The notes under the pieces were generated by a model. It saw only the letters and a list, made by a program, of their open reading frames with translations, was not told the DNA's origin and ran no database searches. A stretch of 64,000 nucleotides of DNA from the NCBI RefSeq assembly GCF_964355755.1, contig NC_092670.1:22629201-22693200 (forward strand), given 5' to 3'. Source of the stretch: Antedon mediterranea. Lineage: Eukaryota; Echinodermata; Crinoidea; Comatulida; Antedonidae. How positions within the stretch are numbered: the first letter of the stretch is position 1; the number at the start of each line of letters is the position of its first letter. The position numbers were made by a program, and so were the translations under genes. Positions 11,163 to 24,560 of this stretch are shown in pieces.

Positions 11163-12419
11163 ATTTAAACTTTGTGCCTTAAGTGGATGTCACGAACTCC
11201 TTTTACGTATGTTTCCGAGCGGTTGAAAATACTTTAGAAACTCCCTTGTGACATAAAAGTATACACACCAAATTCACAAAGTTGTAAAATAACTCAAAAA
11301 CAAATCTTTAATTTCAATCAACTTCAACTTTCAACAACCCAGTAAGCATTTTAAACAACAGCTTCACAATAACTTTTACAATCTAATATCCAACCTCTAA
11401 TATCCAACAACATGACAATAGTTTTACATCCCTTTATATACAAGATGTTCCTATCCTTCTATATCATTCTTTATACTTCTTATTCTATTTGATTACAGTT
11501 TCTATTAATAGCATACTGGAATGTTCCTGATTGTTATTATATTAATTATACATGATGTCTTAAATGTAAACATCTTATTCTAGAATGTTCATGGTTAGGG
11601 AATGGTAATTTATTACAGTGGCAAGTACACAAAAAATGAGAGAAAAAAACTATTGGAGGGAAATGCCATTTATTAAATTAAATTTCGAAGATACTCTTAT
11701 TGGTAAACGCTTCAGTCGTTCTATTACACAATAAATAGCACATTCAGATAGGAGTATAAAATATAATCATATAGTTATTCTTTATTACATATTATACGTT
11801 CATCTCAAATTATATTATAATATTAATTGAAATTGTATTTAAATTTGTATCCGTTTTTGTCGACAGGACCACAATGCAAAACAAGTATATTTCTACTTGA
11901 TTGTGTATAATCCTGTATAAATATGTTGTTAAATAAATAAAATAATATTAAATAGTAATCTACGTAAAATAATATTATAGTACATAAGTTCGTATTAAAA
12001 CCGTTCAGGCTATGAGGCAACCCCCGCTCCCTGTATATTAAATAGAAACATTTTTTATAATACTTATACTAGAATCATATACTAATTTATTTAGTTATTT
12101 TTTAAAATAAGAGAATTAAATTACGTAACATACTGTGGTATATAATTCTTGTAATGAAATCATATTCATGGTAAGCGTAATCTTAATTTGAGATATGGCA
12201 AGTTCGCACCCCTTCTCCTGACAAATAACAGATGACAGTTAACACGACTACCGGTAATTAATATCTCCCGAGAGCCGCTGTTTTGAGGTTGACCTGACAA
12301 TTGTGGCCTGAGTTATGGGACATTACCCTTGCTGGACATCTGGTAAAAATAAATACTGATTATGCTGCCACTTTAGTACACAAAACAATAAATAAAAAAA
12401 AATAAAAAAACACAACTTG
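11163..12419. other. AT-rich intergenic stretch, nothing recognised
   Basis: I found no protein-like open frame, RNA gene or clear repeat. A short AATATCCAACCTCTAATATCCAAC duplication lies near 11386. Confidence 0.5.
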
Positions 12420-13500
12420 TGGCATTTCCTTTACACTAGTCCCTGTTCAAAACCGCTAGTGCAGAAAACGGCAGCAAATGTCGTCGAAACTGTCAAATCC
12501 ACCCATGTAGTAAAACCTAGAACTAGCTAATGTAGAAACACCAACAGTTATTTATTAAATAAAAATCAACATTAGCTAATATACAACTTAACAGGTAATG
12601 AAGTAACGAAAATTGCCTCACAGCTGATGTAGTTAATATCGCCAGCTAATAAAATAATAATTATATATTTTACAAACCTAAATGTCTAAATCATGTGCAA
12701 ATGTATTTCTCTACTTAGTTTAGCTGTCAGTCTATCCACCTCTCGTAAGTGATCGGCTTTCAAAACGTAGCACTCTGATCGTAAGCAACTACCCTTGTTA
12801 GCGACCACCTTTAATATTTAAAAGGGACTACCTCTGTTAAAGGACCGCTTCTCACAATGGACAACTTCCTGAAGGGGTAACCTCCTCTCATAAGGGACTG
12901 CTTTTCATAAACTACCACCGCTCGTAGACGACCACTTCTTTTACCGACTACACCTCCCGTAAGTGACCACCTCAATAGAGGTGGTAATTTGCGAAAGGTG
13001 GTTGTTACGGATGGTAGTCGATTATGAGAAGTGGTCCCAGTGGAGAGGTGGACGTTTTTTTTTTATAGAGAGGTCGACACTTTAGGCGTGGTCGTTAAGA
13101 GAGGTAGTCCGTCATGAGGTTGATTATGAGAAGCCGAGGTGGTGGTCCTTTAAAATAGCTCGTCCTTGACGAGTGGTGTGGTCGTTAAGAGATGGTGGGC
13201 GATTATCAGAGACGGTGGTCGTTCAATAGAGGTGGTTACTTACTAGAAGTGGTTGTTGGTTGGTTGGTCACTTACGAGACGTGGATAGATGGATAGCTAC
13301 CGGTAAGTAAAGAAATGCATTTTCACATGATGTAGATAGGTTTTTAAATTATACAATATTTTCAACATTAGCTGTGAGGCAATTTTCGTTACTACATTAT
13401 CTGCTGACCGTTCTAAATTAGCTGGTGTTGATTTTAAAAATTGATACATAAGCTGTTGGTATTTCTGGTATTAGCTGGTGGTTTCTATGTTTATATGTCC
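12420..13500. repeat. Complete foldback element with tandem-motif arms, centre near 12975
   Basis: The left half (12420-12966) reads as the reverse complement of the right half (12985-13500). Left end sequence CTAATGTAGAAAC, CCTAAATGTC and CTATCCACCTCTCGTAAG corresponds inverted to right-side ACGAGACGTGGATAG and ACATTAGCTG. The halves meet at CCACCTC-AATA-GAGGTGG (12967-12984). Internal parts are runs of GGTCGNTTA/GAGAGG motifs whose orientation flips at the centre. It resembles foldback-type non-autonomous elements. No ORF was seen. Confidence 0.8.
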
Positions 13501-13985
13501 ATATAAAACAAAAATACAACCGCGATTTTTTAAACTCAGCTGCATGTACAGACATTGTGGCAAAGACGTTTTAAACGCTTCATTTCAATATAAGCCATTA
13601 TTCTATAAATTTGATGTATAACGGTATTGGACTGTTTGTATTGGGAACGAAATACCCTAATATTCGAAAAAAACAAAAAACCGAAATACCCTTGAGTGAA
13701 CGAATAATTATGATGCGCAATTAAGGTGTTTATTTTGCCATATAAAATATAAAAAACAAATATTTTTTGGTAATATGCATCAACAATATTTTTCAAATGT
13801 ATTTTAGATAAATAAATAAATAATGTAAAGTCTCTAGAAACAAAGCAAATATTGTGACTAACCAATTCAATGTTTTATTAAATAAAAACAAAAATCAGGC
13901 ATCTGTGAAAAAAATATAATGAAAAAGAACTGACTTTAACAATGACGAACTTACTTGTTTAAAGAACTTTTGTTATCAGTTGATA
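13501..13985. other. AT-rich stretch, nothing recognised
   Basis: No gene, RNA or repeat signature could be supported here. Confidence 0.5.
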
Positions 13986-14330
13986 TTATTAAATTAGTAG
14001 CAGTATTATGAATATTACAAAATAATATTTTGAGAACTGAAAAATATTTTGAGGGAACGAATATATTTAGGGAGAACAAAATAAGATTTCAAGAACTGAA
14101 TAATATAAAAAACGAATTACTACTTCGAGACAAGGAATGATGATGATGATGATGATGATGATCGAGAGAACGAAATAATTTCGAGGGAAATTATTTCGTT
14201 CTCTCGCGAAGTAGTAATTCGAATTTCAAATGAAATAATATTTCGAGATAACGAAATAGGTAGGCCCTATGCCTATATGATTTAGTGATATTCATTCCCT
14301 CGAAATAATAATACAGTAGGCTATATATTT
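13986..14330. repeat. Diverged GAACGAAATAATATTTCGAG repeats with a perfect hairpin and (GAT)n
   Basis: Degenerate copies of a GAACGAAATAATATTTYGAG-like motif occur from 14020 to 14310. Within them lie (GAT)n at about 14137-14162 and a hairpin at 14162-14205 whose 20-bp arms (CGAGAGAACGAAATAATTTC) pair perfectly around a 4-nt loop. Outer sequence GAATTACTACTTCG (14114) is also inverted at 14208-14221. Confidence 0.8.
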
Positions 14331-15075
14331 TTCAAGTTGTCGATTTACTTCAAATTGACAACAGGTTGTATATACTCAATCAAAAACAAACAATTTAATT
14401 TGATTAGACTATATGTCTCCAGATATAATAATAGTAATATTTATTTCAATCCACTTGATATTTTGCGATTCAAGTTGGTATTCTAAGGAATTATAATTAC
14501 CCTAACGGGAGTTGGTGAACGTCCAGTGCCCTAGTTTTTACGGGGTTAATATGATGTCGATGTCTCGATGGTCCTACTTTTTTATCGATGAAAGCTGCCC
14601 GGGTGGTTGCGGCCATTTTCAACAGCTAGTATTACAATATTCAATGCTGAAAATTGTCCAGTGGACACTTTCAAACACCGGACAGATTTAAATCTTACAC
14701 CGGCCATAATTATGTCCGTGGTGTGTGTTGTGTGTGGATGATAGATAATAAATGTTATAAATTTAAATTTATCAATACTAGACTACGACAGTTTGCCTTT
14801 TTCAAAAATCAATTATTTACGAGCACAAAAATGTTTATCAAAAGTTCTTTCTAAAATAAAAGATTCTTCTTGTGCTTTAAAATAGAGGGCGCCATTCATA
14901 ATAACCTTTATGCGCCATCAAAATAAAAGGTTTTTGGTAAACAACAATAGCTAGCTAGCTGCAGAAGTTACGTATCCTAAATTTGAACACAATAACTGCA
15001 TAACTCTCCCTCTTTCTGATGTTATCTTGGCAAAATTTTGCCACTATTGTACTAGAGGAGAGTTAGAGCAGACAA

Positions 15076-18000
15076 ATGAATCTCGCAAGCCTAGGACGAC
15101 AGCCAGATTCCCCTTTATTATTTGCTACGTTTAATCAAGATTGCACGTAAGTAATTATCAGGAGGCCTACCTAGACTACGTACAGTACAGTACTTGGGAC
15201 AGAACACTGTTTATGTATAGGTTGGCCAGTGGTGTATTATTGTGGCGCAGCTGTCAAACAAAGATGAACTTTGCACTAAGGATTAGGGATTTATTGTGTT
15301 GATGATCTTATAATTGTTTATTCGCAGACATAGGCCTAGATTGAAAATAAATCTTCTGCACTTTAATAATTTCTTTTTTCTATATATATAATATTATTAA
15401 AACTACTGCGTTTAGCTAGTGCCACCAGATAGGCCTACTACTTTTTTTTTTAAATTCTTAGCTTGAGGTCCAGAAATTGTTTTGTGGTTTTTGCCTTTTG
15501 TGAAAAAATATATATCCACTTCATTGATTTTTCCAAATTTGTACTTTGTTTTCTATTATTGTCCCTTTGAACTCATATTTGAGTGTTTTGTTCTTTTGTT
15601 GCTTCCTGCTGAATCTAAAAATGTATTCAATAATAACATAATTTTCCTTTTCTTACAGAGATTGCTGCAAAGATAAATTAACACAACCACCCTCTTCCCC
15701 ACCAATTCTAACCCCATAACTTCCATAGTGTATGAATGCATTGTTTACATACACTCTACCCTTGTTAATCCCATCCCTGTGACTGTCAGCCTTCACATTT
15801 TACCACCCCCATGTCTCTTGAACAGCATTTAATACTATGTATTATATTATGAGTCTAGTCTGGATACCTAATTAGGTAGTAGTGGAATTATACTTGAATG
15901 CAATAATGTGGAATTTACCAAATTCTTGTGTCCATATATTATTTAACCTAAATTAGGGGGGAGGGATTATACTTGAGCATATGATTATATACTCCATCAT
16001 ATAATGGTACATTAATTAAATATTACAATATTGAAAATATTTATAATTTGTTCGTAGGTCCTTGGCAGTTGGTACTGAAACAGGCTATCGGTTGTTCTCA
16101 CTCAACTCTGTTGACAAACTTGAAACAATCTATGAATCTGGTAAGCTATATTACAGGTGTATAAATGGGAACCCTGTTTAGATCAAGACACAACTTTGCG
16201 CTGATTACTAGCTGCATTATAGGAGTATGTTTCCATACATGTTTGATCAAAAAAATGACTGGGATAATAATGTTCAGCACTTAGAGGTTGCACAACATTA
16301 GATGCTATATAAATTCAGGATATTTTTATTATAATTATTATAAAGCTCTGTCTACACTATCAAACTAGTTTGACAAAAAAATGTGATGTGCCGAAATATG
16401 GAAGCGATATACCCAAATATGATAGTGATATGACACATTTTTTTGTCACATAAATGTTGATAGTGTTGACAGAGCTTTTAGGCTTTATTATTTTTTATAT
16501 ACAAAATTGCAATGAACAAAACAAACAAACGCTGTCTTGCAACTAGGCAGCAAAAATATACCCAGAAGCATGCATATTTGTTATCTTTCTTTATGCAATT
16601 CCAAAGTTTATCATAATCTAAAAATAGAAATGATGTAATCCTATAAATTATATTTTTAGGAATGTTCTATAATAATAGGCATCAAATTTTTAACTTCATT
16701 ACATCATTTATATTTTTAGAATATGATCAATGTGTAATAGAAATATTAAAAAAAACATCATTTTTATAACAATTATTTTATTTTATCACCAGTAATTTAA
16801 TCTCTTATTGAAGAAATAATTATATGTAATTCATTTTTTATATTAGTGAATACATGCAATTATTATTGTTTGAATAAATATAAATAAAAAGTAGGTCAAC
16901 ATTATTTCAAAAATATCAATGATGTATTATAGGTCAAGATTATAAATTAATTCATTATAATATTTATGAAATCATGATTCAAACACATTTTTATAAAGCC
17001 ATTACTACTGTACGAATATATAATAATATAATAATATTCATTGAATGACTTGTTTTTAAGACAATGAGGATATCTGTATTGTGGAACGTCTCTTCTCTAG
17101 CAGCCTAGTCGCTATCGTCAGCTTGTCGTCGCCACGGAAACTGAAGGTATGCCATTTCAAGAAAGGAACAGAAATATGCAACTACAGTTACTCCAACACA
17201 ATCCTGGCCGTCAAGCTCAACCGGATGGTAAGACGTCTGATATTGTCCTTTTTATTCCTAGTTCTTTGGCAGATTTAGAGAGTAGCACTTGTAGTCCAGG
17301 AGTATTAGACAAAAAAGGGCCAAAGGTAGAAATAAATATGCTAAAGCTGAATTTTTCAGGATAGGTCCCTGAGGTTGTCTCGAACAATATTTACTAAAGT
17401 TCCAGTGTTTTCCCGGTCTGCTTCAACCCGCTTGGACTATTTTTCAAAATGGCTGCCATCTTTTTCTTATTTGAGAAAAGATGGATTTTTTTACTAATGA
17501 AGTACAGTAGTACCCTTGGGGATGTAGGTCAAGAGTTCGAGGGTTGGGTATAAAAAATTAATGGTAGGTGGAATAAAATTAAAACGATAATTATATCCAT
17601 GACTCTGAAAATTGTAAAGTTTACACCCAAGTATGTTAAATGTATATATGGTAGTGGAGCTGTTGGTGGTTAACATGCATGCCCTTCCAACCCCAGTGCT
17701 AGGGTTGTAACTCACAACTCTTGCAACTCCACTCCCTAAGCTTCAAATGAGACTTGGTTTATAACACGATAAATTATAAAATAGTTTATCCATCCTGTAA
17801 TTGAAGAGTTGCTCGCTATTGGATGCGCATGAAATAAACAAATTGTAAAAATATAATATGTGATTCAATTTTTGTTTTCATTTTCAGCGACTTATAGTTG
17901 CCCTGGAAGAGAGCTTGTACATTCACAACATACGAGACATGAAGGTACTACACACGATACGTGAGACACCTGCCAACCCTCTTGGACTGTGCGCTCTCTC

Positions 18001-21000
18001 CATCAGTAATGATAACTGTTACTTAGCCTATCCAGGTAGCAGTCATATAGGAGAAGTGCAGATCTTTGATACCGTCAATTTACAAGCAGTTAATATGATA
18101 CCGGCTCATGATAGTTGTCTGGCTGCTCTTGCATTTGACTCGTCTGGTTCTAAACTTGCCACCGCCTCAGAAAAGGTTTGTTATTGCAGAGCTTTCGATT
18201 TGTGATGACCAAACTCTGTCTCAGGTTTGTTTATTGTCATGCAGAAATATTGAGATGTGTGTCCTTGGTCCTCCTTGGTTTCTATGTCCAGACAATGGCC
18301 GATGAAACATTGATTGACCTGACCTAGGTCATTGCAAATCAAAAGCTCCCGGTTAGCAATTACAGTCATTTGGGAAGTGTCTGGAAAATTAAGAAATTTT
18401 TAAATTTTAAGCCAATTGTATACCTTACTTTTGCTATGATGTGTATTACTGTCCAATGTTGTTATAAAAGAACATAGAACAAGTTTGGAAAAATTAAAAA
18501 TTAGTGTTTCTGAATACTTAATAAATTCATTAATATTTTATTAATTTAAAGGGAACAGTTATTCGAGTGTTTACAATTCCTGATGGCCAGAAAATCTTTG
18601 AATTCCGACGAGGTGTAAAAAGGTAATTTCATTTTGGTTGTTTTTGTTCTTTTCTTTTTAATATAGTAGTGTATATTAATACAGTACATTTGTGTATGAT
18701 AATATAACCCTCTAGATATAATTGACTTGACCATAAGGTCATATATTAAGGTCAAGAGAGGAAGCAATAAACAACACAGAGACTATACAGTAAAGAATAT
18801 ATATGTTTGTATTGTTTACAATCCTGTCTACTTACAAACATACATAATTAAAACAACAAAAAAATACAAAATCAAATACATTTGTGTTATTCTAGCTTAG
18901 CTGTTCCTGTTAATTATACTGGTAATACAAATTAGATTTAACCTTTCACCCACAATCACAAGTGACTAGCTTATAAGCTTATAAACTGGTCCATTGGTCT
19001 ATATTATGAATTCAAACCTCTATTGAGGTTGTAAAAACAGACTAGTTATTGTAGACTTTAGTTACAAGAGTAAGGGATTTCCCTCCTGAGACCAAAGAGA
19101 TTAACTAGAGAGTGAACCCCAAGGTAATCAAAGTTCAAAAAGGGAGTCACATGGAGACTACAGAGCCAATCAGATATATCACATTAAGTCACTCCCCCTA
19201 CACCCAAAACCCACCTACCCACCAGTACACCTTTTGGTGTTGAGTGTGTTGAGCATATTAAATGCGAGAATGTATTCCCGAGATCCTTATATGTGAAAAT
19301 TAAAAACATTTATCAAAATATTATATTATGTTTCAAGATTATAAATGTTATTACTGTAAACCGTGAGTTCATTTGATAAATTGTGTTTTTGTTTGCAGGT
19401 GTGTAAGCATAAGCTCTTTGGCATTCAACACCGAATCAACATTCCTCTGTGTGTCCAGCAACACGGAAACAGTTCACATTTTTAAACTTGAAACACCAAA
19501 AGAAAGGTTTGTCAAAAATTACAATTGTATACGCCTTACCATAATGATTTACAGTACATATAATATTTTTCCATAATTTGAAATAGAGTGCGTTTTCAGT
19601 TGGAATCTGTACAAATTAAGCTCGACTCACTATATTTCTTACCTTTTCTATTTTACTATTGTTTTATTTTGATTTGATTTATTCAATATCGGCTCATAAC
19701 AATTACAACAGAATACATAAAAATACAAAAAGAAACAAAAAGCCAGGATTGTCAAAAGCGAACCCAATCACTGTTTAAAGACTTTCAGTCCCACAGTCTT
19801 GTGCAGTAATCTTCTATAATATTTTTATGTTACTACACATACACTACTGATTGAAACTACCAATTACTTTTAAATAATTTTTTATTTCCATTATTTTGTT
19901 TGTAAATAATTAGCTTGTCTATTTTTTGGTCTTCTCCCCTCCTTATCTTTTTTACTGTTAAACTTGAACTATTATTTTTGAAACCAATTTTTTAATTTTT
20001 TTTAAAAAGTAATCTGGGGTCTCTATTATACAAACCTCCTGGTTTCCTGAGACTACATTTCATCATTTTCTTGAATCATTGTACATACTATTATTTTATT
20101 GTGATTTGATGAATAAAGGTATTTGTTGTTGTTGTATAATTTAGATTTAGATGATATACACAATATGTAGATTCTGTTATTATTATTATTATTGAAATAT
20201 GTACAGTACTAAATCCGAGGATGAGCCTAGTACTTGGATGGGGTACTTAGGCAAGGCACTGATGAACTCGGCAACGTACCTACCATCCCAAGTAACTGAG
20301 GTGTTCTCTCAAGGCCGTGCATTTGCTACAATAAAGTTACCATTCTCGGGCATTAGAAACGTTTGTGCCCTTGTCACGTAAGTTGTGTACTTTATCTCTT
20401 TACTATCGTTCCCTCTTAATTTGCAGGAACTAAATCGCCTAAGCTTATACCATACAACCCCTATTATTAAGGGAACACCTTGGAGACCAAACAAAGTGTC
20501 CCCTTAATAGAGGTTATTGTCCTTCATTTGTTTCTTGAGAAAGTGTCCCCTTAATGGGGGTGTTCCAATAGAGGAGGTCTACTGTATATACACACACACA
20601 GTACACAGTACACAGTAGTGCATAACATATCTACTGTGAGAAACTTAATAGAGGCCTTCCTCCCCAAAGATCACAGTATTATGCAATAAGCTTATATATT
20701 TCCTATGTTTTTTATTTCTTCTTTTATTCAATGTCAACTTATCTTGTAGGATATCTAAACCCAGAGTGTTAGTTGCGGCAGCTGATGGCTATATTTATAT
20801 TTACAACTTGGATCCCACAGACGGAGGGGATTGTACTTTACTTAAACAGCACAGGTAAGCCAATCTCTAAAATGGAATAACCCAATCCCTAAAATGGAAT
20901 AACCCAATCCCTAAAATGGAATAACCCAATCCCTGAAATGGAATAACCCAATCCCTAAAATGGAATAACCTAATATTCACACATTAATTAAAACCAATAA

Positions 21001-23058
21001 AATTCATGGTAAATAGTGAGTCCTTCTGGTGTAGTAAATGTACAGGGCACTAATAATACAGATTGGAAACTGGAATTTTTGAATTAATGTCATCTGTATT
21101 TTCCCAAAGGCTTGACGGTGCTGAGAATACAGAAGTTCCATCAGAAAGTGCTGAAGGAGGCGACGACAACACAGCCGCTGAAGAACGCAGTGAACGGCCA
21201 GCAACATTAACACGAGGTACTTTTGCAGCAGCCGCTGCTTCTAATGTACAAACACAATCTTCAAAACATAATACCAAGGGTAGGTAAATGAACCACAAAT
21301 GCTAGGCTGCATGAATTCGCTCTTTAACCTTCGACCCACGACCCTCTTCATGACATGCTTTGCTGGAGTGTATCGTCTGTATATCCAACATCTACCGGTG
21401 AGAGTAAACATTTTCTGGTTTAATTTGATTGGCTTTCTTACAGTAATGCTAGAAAAGGTGGTTGAGCTTTTATTTTAACATTGTTATTTATATAGCGCCT
21501 TTATAATTTTGCTGAGGATTTAACTTGTTTTTGTAACTGTGTCTATTGCATGAGATACTACCACCTATAATAGAAAAAAAGAATTTTAGGAACATTTTAC
21601 AAAATATGGACTTTTCCATTTTTTGTTTGAGGGGTGTTGTTTCTGGGTATTTTTGTCTATATAGGTAGGGAATCTAAGCTATAGACTACTAGTACTAACA
21701 ATTTAAATTGATTGTGCTGTTCTTAGATCTTTCTAATTAATGACTTGGTGATACCTGCCTTTTCCCCTTTTGACATTATTCCAACCCCACCCTTTGCTAG
21801 TTAAAGATTCACAATACTTTAATTCCCAAAAAAAATGAAAAAGAGTAGCTAGGGTGTAACAGTGGATAGGCTTCTGCATCATTGGTGCTCCAGCTTTATG
21901 TTGCTTCGTGGCCTACAACACCCATTTTGCACATTTTTCTAAGCCTATGGTTAATACAGAATTGTTAGGACAGTCTTGTTTTATGTATTGCTATTCACAC
22001 TGCTTCTTTGATATTATCTTAATGAAAAACACGTTCTAACAACATAGGTTACACATAATAATCACTTTTAAATATAAACACATACTTATTATTGGTCTGC
22101 TTTTCATTTTCCATGATTCTTAAGCCTAGTTGAGACAGAGCTGTATACTAGCAAATGCCTAAGACTTGTATACAAATGCGAAACCATGATTCTTAAGCCT
22201 AGTTCAGACAGAGCTGTATACTAGTAATGCACTAGCAAATAAAAACATCTCAATGTACATACATTTACTAGTTTTCTGACATTTCATTTTTCCAGGTCTT
22301 TTGTTGGCCGTTCAATGTTCAAATAGTCGGCCGCTATGTTCTTTAAAATATTCCAAATGTTTCCACCTATTACTACAGTATTAAGAACGCTTTCTGAAAA
22401 CCAGACTATAGTTGACTATATTAGGTTATACTACTAATAATATACAGTATTTACATTATCAAAAACACTGCTTGTAATAGTACACTACTCACTCCTTTTT
22501 TTGATAAAATTACAACATTATTATTTTTGCAATTTTTCAATACTTAAATGCATATTTGTATCTTAACGTTAACACCAGATTTGATATTATTCATTATCAT
22601 TAATCAATATCATTAACAACATCATCATTATAATTAACTTCATAATCAGATTTAATCATTTTTGTTATAACATTAATAACTTCATTGAATCTTCACAAAC
22701 AGTAAAGCTCTGTCTGCACTATCAAACCTTATGTGACAAAAAAATGTGACATGCCCATATATATGAACATGATGATGTCACTACCATATTTGTGCACATC
22801 ACATTTTTTTTGTCAAACTAGTTTGATAGTGTAGACAGAGCTTAAGATTATATGTTTCTCCATGGTTTAAAGCTGCTTATTTAACTTTGCCATAACTCAT
22901 TCCCTACAGATTATGCCCAAGCTACCGATAAATCAAGCAAACCCAAAACAGATGACCTTCTAGGTGAAGCTGTCGAGGACGAAGTCAATCGTGAGGGCGC
23001 CCTACCACTCAACGACGAAAATGAATTTCCACCGATGACTCATTACACAGACTCTTAA
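15076..23058 (+). CDS. WIPI2: WIPI2-type WD-repeat phosphoinositide-interacting autophagy protein (PROPPIN), 10 exons
   Basis: The inferred exons are 15076-15146, 16058-16140, 17061-17227, 17888-18175, 18552-18622, 19399-19506, 20207-20377, 20750-20854, 21110-21279 and 22910-23058. All junctions are GT-AG and one frame runs through, giving 460 aa, close to vertebrate WIPI2. The start MNLASLGR and the internal blocks [35 protein letters not shown] and [19 protein letters not shown] are WIPI2-like. The FRRG phosphoinositide-binding motif is at residues 221-224, in the usual PROPPIN place. In this family the beta-propeller binds PI3P/PI(3,5)P2 on the phagophore, and WIPI2 recruits ATG16L1. Arginines near 106-108 lie in the region tied to that contact. 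The C-terminal tail after the propeller is acidic and Ser/Ala-rich and ends [11 protein letters not shown], like WIPI2. WIPI1 is less likely given the tail. There is no sign of decay. Confidence 0.96.
16343..16478. mobile_element. TA-flanked MITE, copy 1 (WIPI2 intron 2)
   Basis: The element begins AAAGCTCTGTCTACACTATC and ends inverted as GATAGTGTTGACAGAGCTTT. It is flanked by TA on both sides (16341 and 16479). The interior also folds (TTTGACAAAAAAATGT with ACATTTTTTTGTCA). The length (~136 bp), TA target and absence of coding fit a Tc1/mariner-type non-autonomous element. Relatives lie at 22705 and 28768. Confidence 0.85.
17500..17740 (-). repeat. Dispersed repeat, antisense copy (WIPI2 intron 3)
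   Basis: Reverse-complemented, it reads GTGAGTTACAACCCTAGCAC, then GGGGTTGGAAGG and CAACAGCTCCACTACCAT. The segment at 27181-27375 in the fucosidase gene carries the same order of blocks in sense orientation. The family is not identified. Confidence 0.6.
20455..20585. repeat. CCCCTTAAT-motif repeat in WIPI2 intron 7
   Basis: AAAGTGTCCCCTTAAT occurs twice (about 20484 and 20540). Related inverted pieces AAGGGAACACC and GGGTGTTCC flank it, followed by a short CA-rich tract. It is a small local repeat of unknown family. Confidence 0.5.
20862..20972 (+). repeat. 22-bp minisatellite in WIPI2 intron 8, five copies
   Basis: Units of AATAACCCAATCCCTAAAAT plus GG are repeated head to tail immediately after the donor of exon 8. 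They are nearly identical, so the expansion is recent. Confidence 0.95.
22120..22245 (+). repeat. Direct duplication of ~75 bp in WIPI2 intron 9
   Basis: ATGATTCTTAAGCCTAGTT followed by GAGACAGAGCTGTATACTAG (CAGACAGAGCTG in the second copy) occurs twice, about 75 bp apart. Confidence 0.8.
22705..22843. mobile_element. TA-flanked MITE, copy 2 (WIPI2 intron 9)
   Basis: AAGCTCTGTCTGCACTATC at the left matches inverted GATAGTGTAGACAGAGCTT at the right. TA flanks both ends. It belongs to the same family as 16343-16478, with CATATATATGAACATG in the centre. Confidence 0.85.
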
Positions 23059-24242
23059 AGTATTCAAGACGAGGAAGAAGTGTATGGGTTACATAATATT
23101 ATGTAATAATATCTCATAATATGATATTTATGGCCAATCATTGCCAGCCTTTTTTATCACATGATTTCATGCATATCCCGTAATTCAATGATGATTAAAG
23201 GTGTCGTATTCAATGCTTGGTTGGTTGGTTTTGTCATTACCTCATTTTCAAAGTGTGCCATGGTTTATTTTTTAACACATTTTTGTTACCGTTTTGTTTT
23301 AATATTATCATTTTTTGAACATTTTTCCACTAGTTATTTTACTTTTTTATGGAAAACTGCCAAATTTAAAAATATAATTTTTAAAATAAATATGATAATT
23401 ATTTTTTTTTAAATTACTGTTTTTAAGTTTAATGAAAGGTTAATTCAGTTTTAGCACTTTTAAATTTTCAAGATTTTTTAGAAATTTAACTAAAGTGTAT
23501 AGACTTTATGGGAATAGACTAAAATAAACATGTATATTAATGTTATATTATATATAATATTATATTATATATTTAGTAAATATAGTACTGTTTAAATTAA
23601 CTTAATCATATATAAGTTTATAAGAGTAAGATTTGATCTTTTTTCCAAATACACTGTTATGTGTAATGTTTACTTTAACGTCAGATATCACTAAACAAGT
23701 AGTTACTATAATATTATTACAGATATATTTTGTGAAATAGAAAGACATCTTGTAAATATTTCAATGTTAAGTTACTATAGTCTTTGTACTTTTTTTTTCA
23801 CAAATTGAGAACATTGCTGTTATGCTATAGATGTCTTAGTGCTGTAAATGTCCGAATCATATCTTATTTTGTGGCTGATCTGAGCAAGGAACGCCCTCAT
23901 CGTTTGACAGTTGGCGACAATGACCAGTTTAGTCTCTGCCATCCTGAACCCTGAGTGCCAGCAATTCTTGGTTGTCTTCGTTTTCCCTGATTGTAAAATG
24001 TTGTGTTTGCTAATTTATTTTTTGCGCTTAAAAAATCAAATTCAAACTTGAAATGGGTTTCTTAAATATTAAGTTTCATATATCCTTATCTAATATAAAG
24101 TTAGTTATATATTTCAATATTAATTATTTTATCCTGGAATCCTCTTTTAAGAATTATATAGTAGAATAAAAAAATGGGTCAAAGTTCACACAAAATTTGA
24201 CTGTTTTATATATAATTATACAGTAGTGTGGTATTACACCAG

Positions 24243-24560
24243 AATATGGCCTTACCACGTTGAAACACCGGTTCTCGTCAAATCACCGGTTCTCGTGTTA
24301 AGCCTGGGTAGAGCTTGGATAGGAGACCATCTGGGAATACCGGGTGCTGTATATGGAGCTGGAGTCCCATTAAGCATTTGAAGCAGCAATGCTGACTCTT
24401 ATGGCAGCCCCAGAATTTAGTATCTGCGTCAGACGTATTGGCTTATACCTCTACTCTGGTTAAGATGGCCACTGGACGAAAGAAGTCCTTGGTCAATGTT
24501 CCAGCCATGGTTCTGGCTTAGTCATCATTCAGATGAATGTAAGACTTAATTGACATTGTC
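24243..24560 (+). mobile_element. 5S rRNA-derived SINE (SINE3/Deu-SINE-like)
   Basis: 24243-24355 is a recognisable, degenerate 5S rRNA: TACCACGTTGAAACACCGG, GGTTCTCGTCAAATCACCGG, CTTGGATAGGAGACCATCTG and GGGAATACCGGGTGCTGT, in the normal 5S order. The internal GGTTCTCGT segment is duplicated and part of the middle is altered, so this is not a functional 5S gene. The following ~200 bp (AGCAGCAATGCTGACTC, AGATGGCCACTGGACGAAAG, TTCCAGCCATGG) look like a conserved SINE body. The combination fits a SINE3-type element. Confidence 0.7.

Noticed and set aside
24243-24355. Functional 5S rRNA gene
   Set aside because: Internal duplication of GGTTCTCGT and loss of part of the middle break the 5S fold.
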